Shown here one piece after another: positions 31,833 through 34,310 of a stretch of DNA of 34,310 bases. The position numbers and the translations under genes were made by a program. The stretch spans positions 1 to 34,310 of the forward strand of contig CAYFUR010000036.1 in NCBI GenBank assembly GCA_964346275.1, written 5' to 3'. The first letter of the stretch is position 1. Each line of letters starts with the position of its first letter. The notes beneath the pieces were generated by a model. It searched no databases. It had not been told where the DNA came from and saw only the letters and a list, made by a program, of their open reading frames with translations. The DNA is from CAYFUR01 sp964346275. GTDB taxonomy: Bacteria; Sumerlaeota; Sumerlaeia; SLMS01.

Positions 31833-34310
31833 TTAGCGGAGCATCCAGATATTCACGGGATCGGTTTGAAAGACCTCAATGGGGGTGAGCTTCATGGCAT
31901 CGGCGATAACGAAGTCGCCGGTGCCAGTCCATTCATCGCTAAGCATGACTTCGGCGGTGCCGCTGGAGAAGGGATACGTGCCGAGCTGGTGCCAGCCGCC
32001 GCCTGCATTGTTCTGGCTGGCGAGGATTTCCTCGCCCGGGGCGGGGGCATTGTCGTGCTTGATGTAATAGTGGGCATCGGCGGCGTAGTCGCTGTCGTTG
32101 ACCCAGAAATCGAGGCGGTAACGGCCGGTGGGAATGGCATCAAAGGTCCAGGAGGCCATGGAGGAGCCATCGCCGGGTTCGGCATAGCGCTTGTCGTCTC
32201 CATAGTTGTCGCCGAAGGTGCTGGTTTCCCAGGTGCCTGTATAGTCAAATCCGGGCTCATCGTTGTCGATGATGAGTTCGTCGAACATGCCGGGGATCTG
32301 GAGGACGCGGACGTCGTCGATGTTCCATCCGGCATAGGTCCACCCGACGTCGGTGGGCCCGAGGCCCCAGCGAATGGCGACCGCCTGGCGGCGGTCGGCG
32401 ACACCGGATATGTCGTATTCCACGAGCTGCCAATCCGAGTCCGTGATGGTGCTGTCGGGGTTGGCCCAAACGGTGGACCAGTTCTGGCCATCGGCGGAGA
32501 CTTGGATAAAGGCGCGGTCGTAGGCGTTTTGTTCGACCTGGAGCCAGCGGCGGAACTCGAGCCTGGTTTGCGAGCCCTGGGAGGCGTCGATGGCGGGGGA
32601 GGTGAGCCATTCCGTGGCCGCCATTTCGTTTGTATAGCCACCGTCGAGGTTGTAGCCATAGACGTTATCGCCTGTATAGCCACTGGTGGGATCGGGGCCG
32701 CCGTGACTGCCGGCGTTTCCCTGGGGGACGCCGAAGGCCCAGTCTCCCTCGGCTTGCCAGGAAGGATCGCTGTCGAGGGGCTCGTCGTAGATGACCACGT
32801 AGACATCGACCTCGGCCTCGGCGGTGGTCGTGGCGGGACCGGTGCCGTCGAAGGCGTCCTGGTAGGTGATTGTCATGGAGCCGCCGCGATTGACCTGGAG
32901 CTTGCCGTCGGAGGAGGGCGCGGCGTCTTCGAGCTGAATCGTGCCCTGGAAGGAGCCATTCCCCTGGGCCGAGAGAGTGAGCGTCTCCGAGGTGGCTTCG
33001 CGAAGGCTGGTGGCCTGGACGTCCACTGAGCTGTCTCCCGCGAGATCGCTGTCGGTGAGTGTTACCGTGACCATTTCGCTGGAGAGGTATTTGTCCTTGT
33101 CGAGGGAAAGCTGGCCGGCGGAGGTGCTGAGTTGAAGATCGACTTCGATGACGTCGCCAGCGGCGACGGTGACAGTGTCCTCGGCGGAGCCGACACCATC
33201 CTTTTGGGCTGAGATGGTGTATGTGCCGGGATCGATATCCAGGATAGAGTAGAAGCCATCGCCGCTGGAGAGATAATTATAGGAATCGCCGGTGATGTTG
33301 ACGCGGGCGTCCACGACGGGGTCGCCGTTGAGATCGGTGATCGTGCCGACGGTGATGGCGGTGGTTGGATTGGTTTTCCAGGGCATCTCGGGCGTTTCAA
33401 CTGATTCCGTATAGACGGTTGAGGAGTATTCCGGCAGGTCGAGATAGCTGTAGGCGAAGATCGTGGTGCCCAGGCCGCCCTGGCTGCGGGCTTCCTGAAT
33501 CTGGGCAATGGCGTCGTTATTGCCGTGGGCGCCGGCATAGATGTGGCGGCCGCCGTCGCGGTCGAGAAAGTCCGCCAGCAGAACCTCGAAGGGGTGGGCG
33601 GAGCCGATCTCCCAGTAGATCATGGGAAAGATGCAGTCGAGGACGTGGTTTTCCATCCAGCCGAAGGAGTCCTGATACCAGCTATAGTAGCTTTCCGTGC
33701 CGGTGCCCTGGTAGCCGCCGGGGACGCGGCGGCAGATGCCAAAGGGAGCCGCGCTGATTTTGACCTCGGGCTTGCGGAGCATGGTGGCGCCATAGATGCG
33801 GCGGAGGTCGCGGGTGATTTGCGAGCGCATGAATTCGCCCCAGGATTCGTTGTCCGGATTTCCGGGCCCGGCAAAGCGCGCTTCCGTGATGGGGTCGTGG
33901 GAATACTGGGCGCCCGGCGTGCGGATTCGGTCGAAATGAATGCCGTCGATGTCATAGTTGTCCACGATGTGCATGATTGCGCGGCGGGTCCAGGCGCTGG
34001 CATCGGGGATGCCGGGGCTGAGCCAGGTATAGCTGTCGGTGGAACTGACGGGATTGCCGTCGGCGTCGTGGATGACCCAGCTTTCCGAGGCGTCCGGGCC
34101 GTGGATGTTGTAGAGATGCTGGGGCGATGTGGTTGAAGGCGGCGTAGCAGCCGACATGGTGTGGGTGTTGATATATGCGTGGAATTCCAAGCCGTTGGCA
34201 TGGGCCTCCTGGATGGCGTAGGCCATGGGGTCCCAGCCGGGATCGGTGTAGTCGAACTGGGAGGCCCAGGGCTCGTAGGGGCTGGGGTAGAGGGTTTCCG
34301 CGGCGCCGCG
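31833..34310 (-). CDS. Secreted GHL10-family glycosidase with accessory domains (5' end outside window)
   Basis: The gene runs off the window; 825 codons are seen, and the frame is open through base 34310. The first in-frame ATG inside (34226) is not the start, since the preceding residues LYPSPYEPWASQ and DPGWDPMAYAI belong to the family. About residues 1-330 are the GHL10 (YngK-like) barrel: GLEFHAYINTH, GIHFDRIRTPG, ISAAPFG, and HVLDCIFPMIYWE. A carboxypeptidase-regulatory-like domain follows (GTITDLNGDPVVDARVNI), then an Ig-like and a jelly-roll segment, and a golvesin C-terminal-like domain (ELIIDNDEPGFDYTGTW to DFVIADAMKLTP). An extracellular polysaccharide or peptidoglycan substrate is likely; specificity is unknown. 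Confidence 0.87.
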   Translation of the reverse strand, partial: RGAAETLYPSPYEPWASQFDYTDPGWDPMAYAIQEAHANGLEFHAYINTHTMSAATPPSTTSPQHLYNIHGPDASESWVIHDADGNPVSSTDSYTWLSPGIPDASAWTRRAIMHIVDNYDIDGIHFDRIRTPGAQYSHDPITEARFAGPGNPDNESWGEFMRSQITRDLRRIYGATMLRKPEVKISAAPFGICRRVPGGYQGTGTESYYSWYQDSFGWMENHVLDCIFPMIYWEIGSAHPFEVLLADFLDRDGGRHIYAGAHGNNDAIAQIQEARSQGGLGTTIFAYSYLDLPEYSSTVYTESVETPEMPWKTNPTTAITVGTITDLNGDPVVDARVNITGDSYNYLSSGDGFYSILDIDPGTYTISAQKDGVGSAEDTVTVAAGDVIEVDLQLSTSAGQLSLDKDKYLSSEMVTVTLTDSDLAGDSSVDVQATSLREATSETLTLSAQGNGSFQGTIQLEDAAPSSDGKLQVNRGGSMTITYQDAFDGTGPATTTAEAEVDVYVVIYDEPLDSDPSWQAEGDWAFGVPQGNAGSHGGPDPTSGYTGDNVYGYNLDGGYTNEMAATEWLTSPAIDASQGSQTRLEFRRWLQVEQNAYDRAFIQVSADGQNWSTVWANPDSTITDSDWQLVEYDISGVADRRQAVAIRWGLGPTDVGWTYAGWNIDDVRVLQIPGMFDELIIDNDEPGFDYTGTWETSTFGDNYGDDKRYAEPGDGSSMASWTFDAIPTGRYRLDFWVNDSDYAADAHYYIKHDNAPAPGEEILASQNNAGGGWHQLGTYPFSSGTAEVMLSDEWTGTGDFVIADAMKLTPIEVFQTDPVNIWMLR

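Overview
The window is GC-rich bacterial chromosome (roughly 60% GC by eye) with 29 protein genes, no tRNA, rRNA, CRISPR array or insertion sequence, and no gene-free stretch longer than 300 bases. An RND pump with its membrane-fusion protein, several lipoproteins and secreted carbohydrate esterases point to a cell with an outer membrane. CarD-like, DUF3332, YtoQ and GHL10 proteins together resemble gene sets of poorly cultured lineages such as Sumerlaeota or Hydrogenedentota. That placement is an impression, not a result.

Left part (1-8946, all + strand): a perfect 54-base palindrome at the very edge, a stand-alone response-regulator receiver, a long tail-anchored TPR protein, a small two-CxxC protein, purE-purK (de novo purine synthesis), a DUF3332 lipoprotein, alaS and a small membrane protein.

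Middle (8952-14493): a minus-strand epimerase and galactokinase-like kinase, htpG on the plus strand with its own terminator, and a family-4 glycosidase resembling alpha-galactosidases. The kinase, epimerase and glycosidase could together release and convert galactose. Next, 14697-19111 is a two-gene RND efflux module (permease first, fusion protein second, ATGA overlap).

Right-middle (19113-24718, all minus strand): an information-processing and housekeeping run of rpsN, nusB, a lipoprotein, yqeK, rsfS, a CarD-like regulator, rpiA and purQ. yqeK and rsfS lack a well-placed ordinary start codon; yqeK seems to need an ATT start to keep its first metal-binding histidine. NusB carries an insertion of about 80-95 residues. 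The CarD-like protein lacks the tryptophan that CarD uses to wedge the promoter bubble.

Right part (24913-34310): a secreted small protein with a bidirectional terminator, a lipoprotein serine hydrolase divergent from a NagZ-type GH3 enzyme (cell-wall recycling theme), DAHP synthase behind a good sigma70-type promoter and a structured leader, then a minus-strand cluster of a large secreted GHL10-family glycosidase (running off the window), YtoQ and a two-domain secreted esterase.

I found no clear multi-gene undescribed system. The best leads are the non-canonical starts, the altered CarD and NusB proteins, the double-esterase fusion with a hairpin over its ribosome binding site, the edge palindrome, and an apparently over-represented heptamer GTCTATA.
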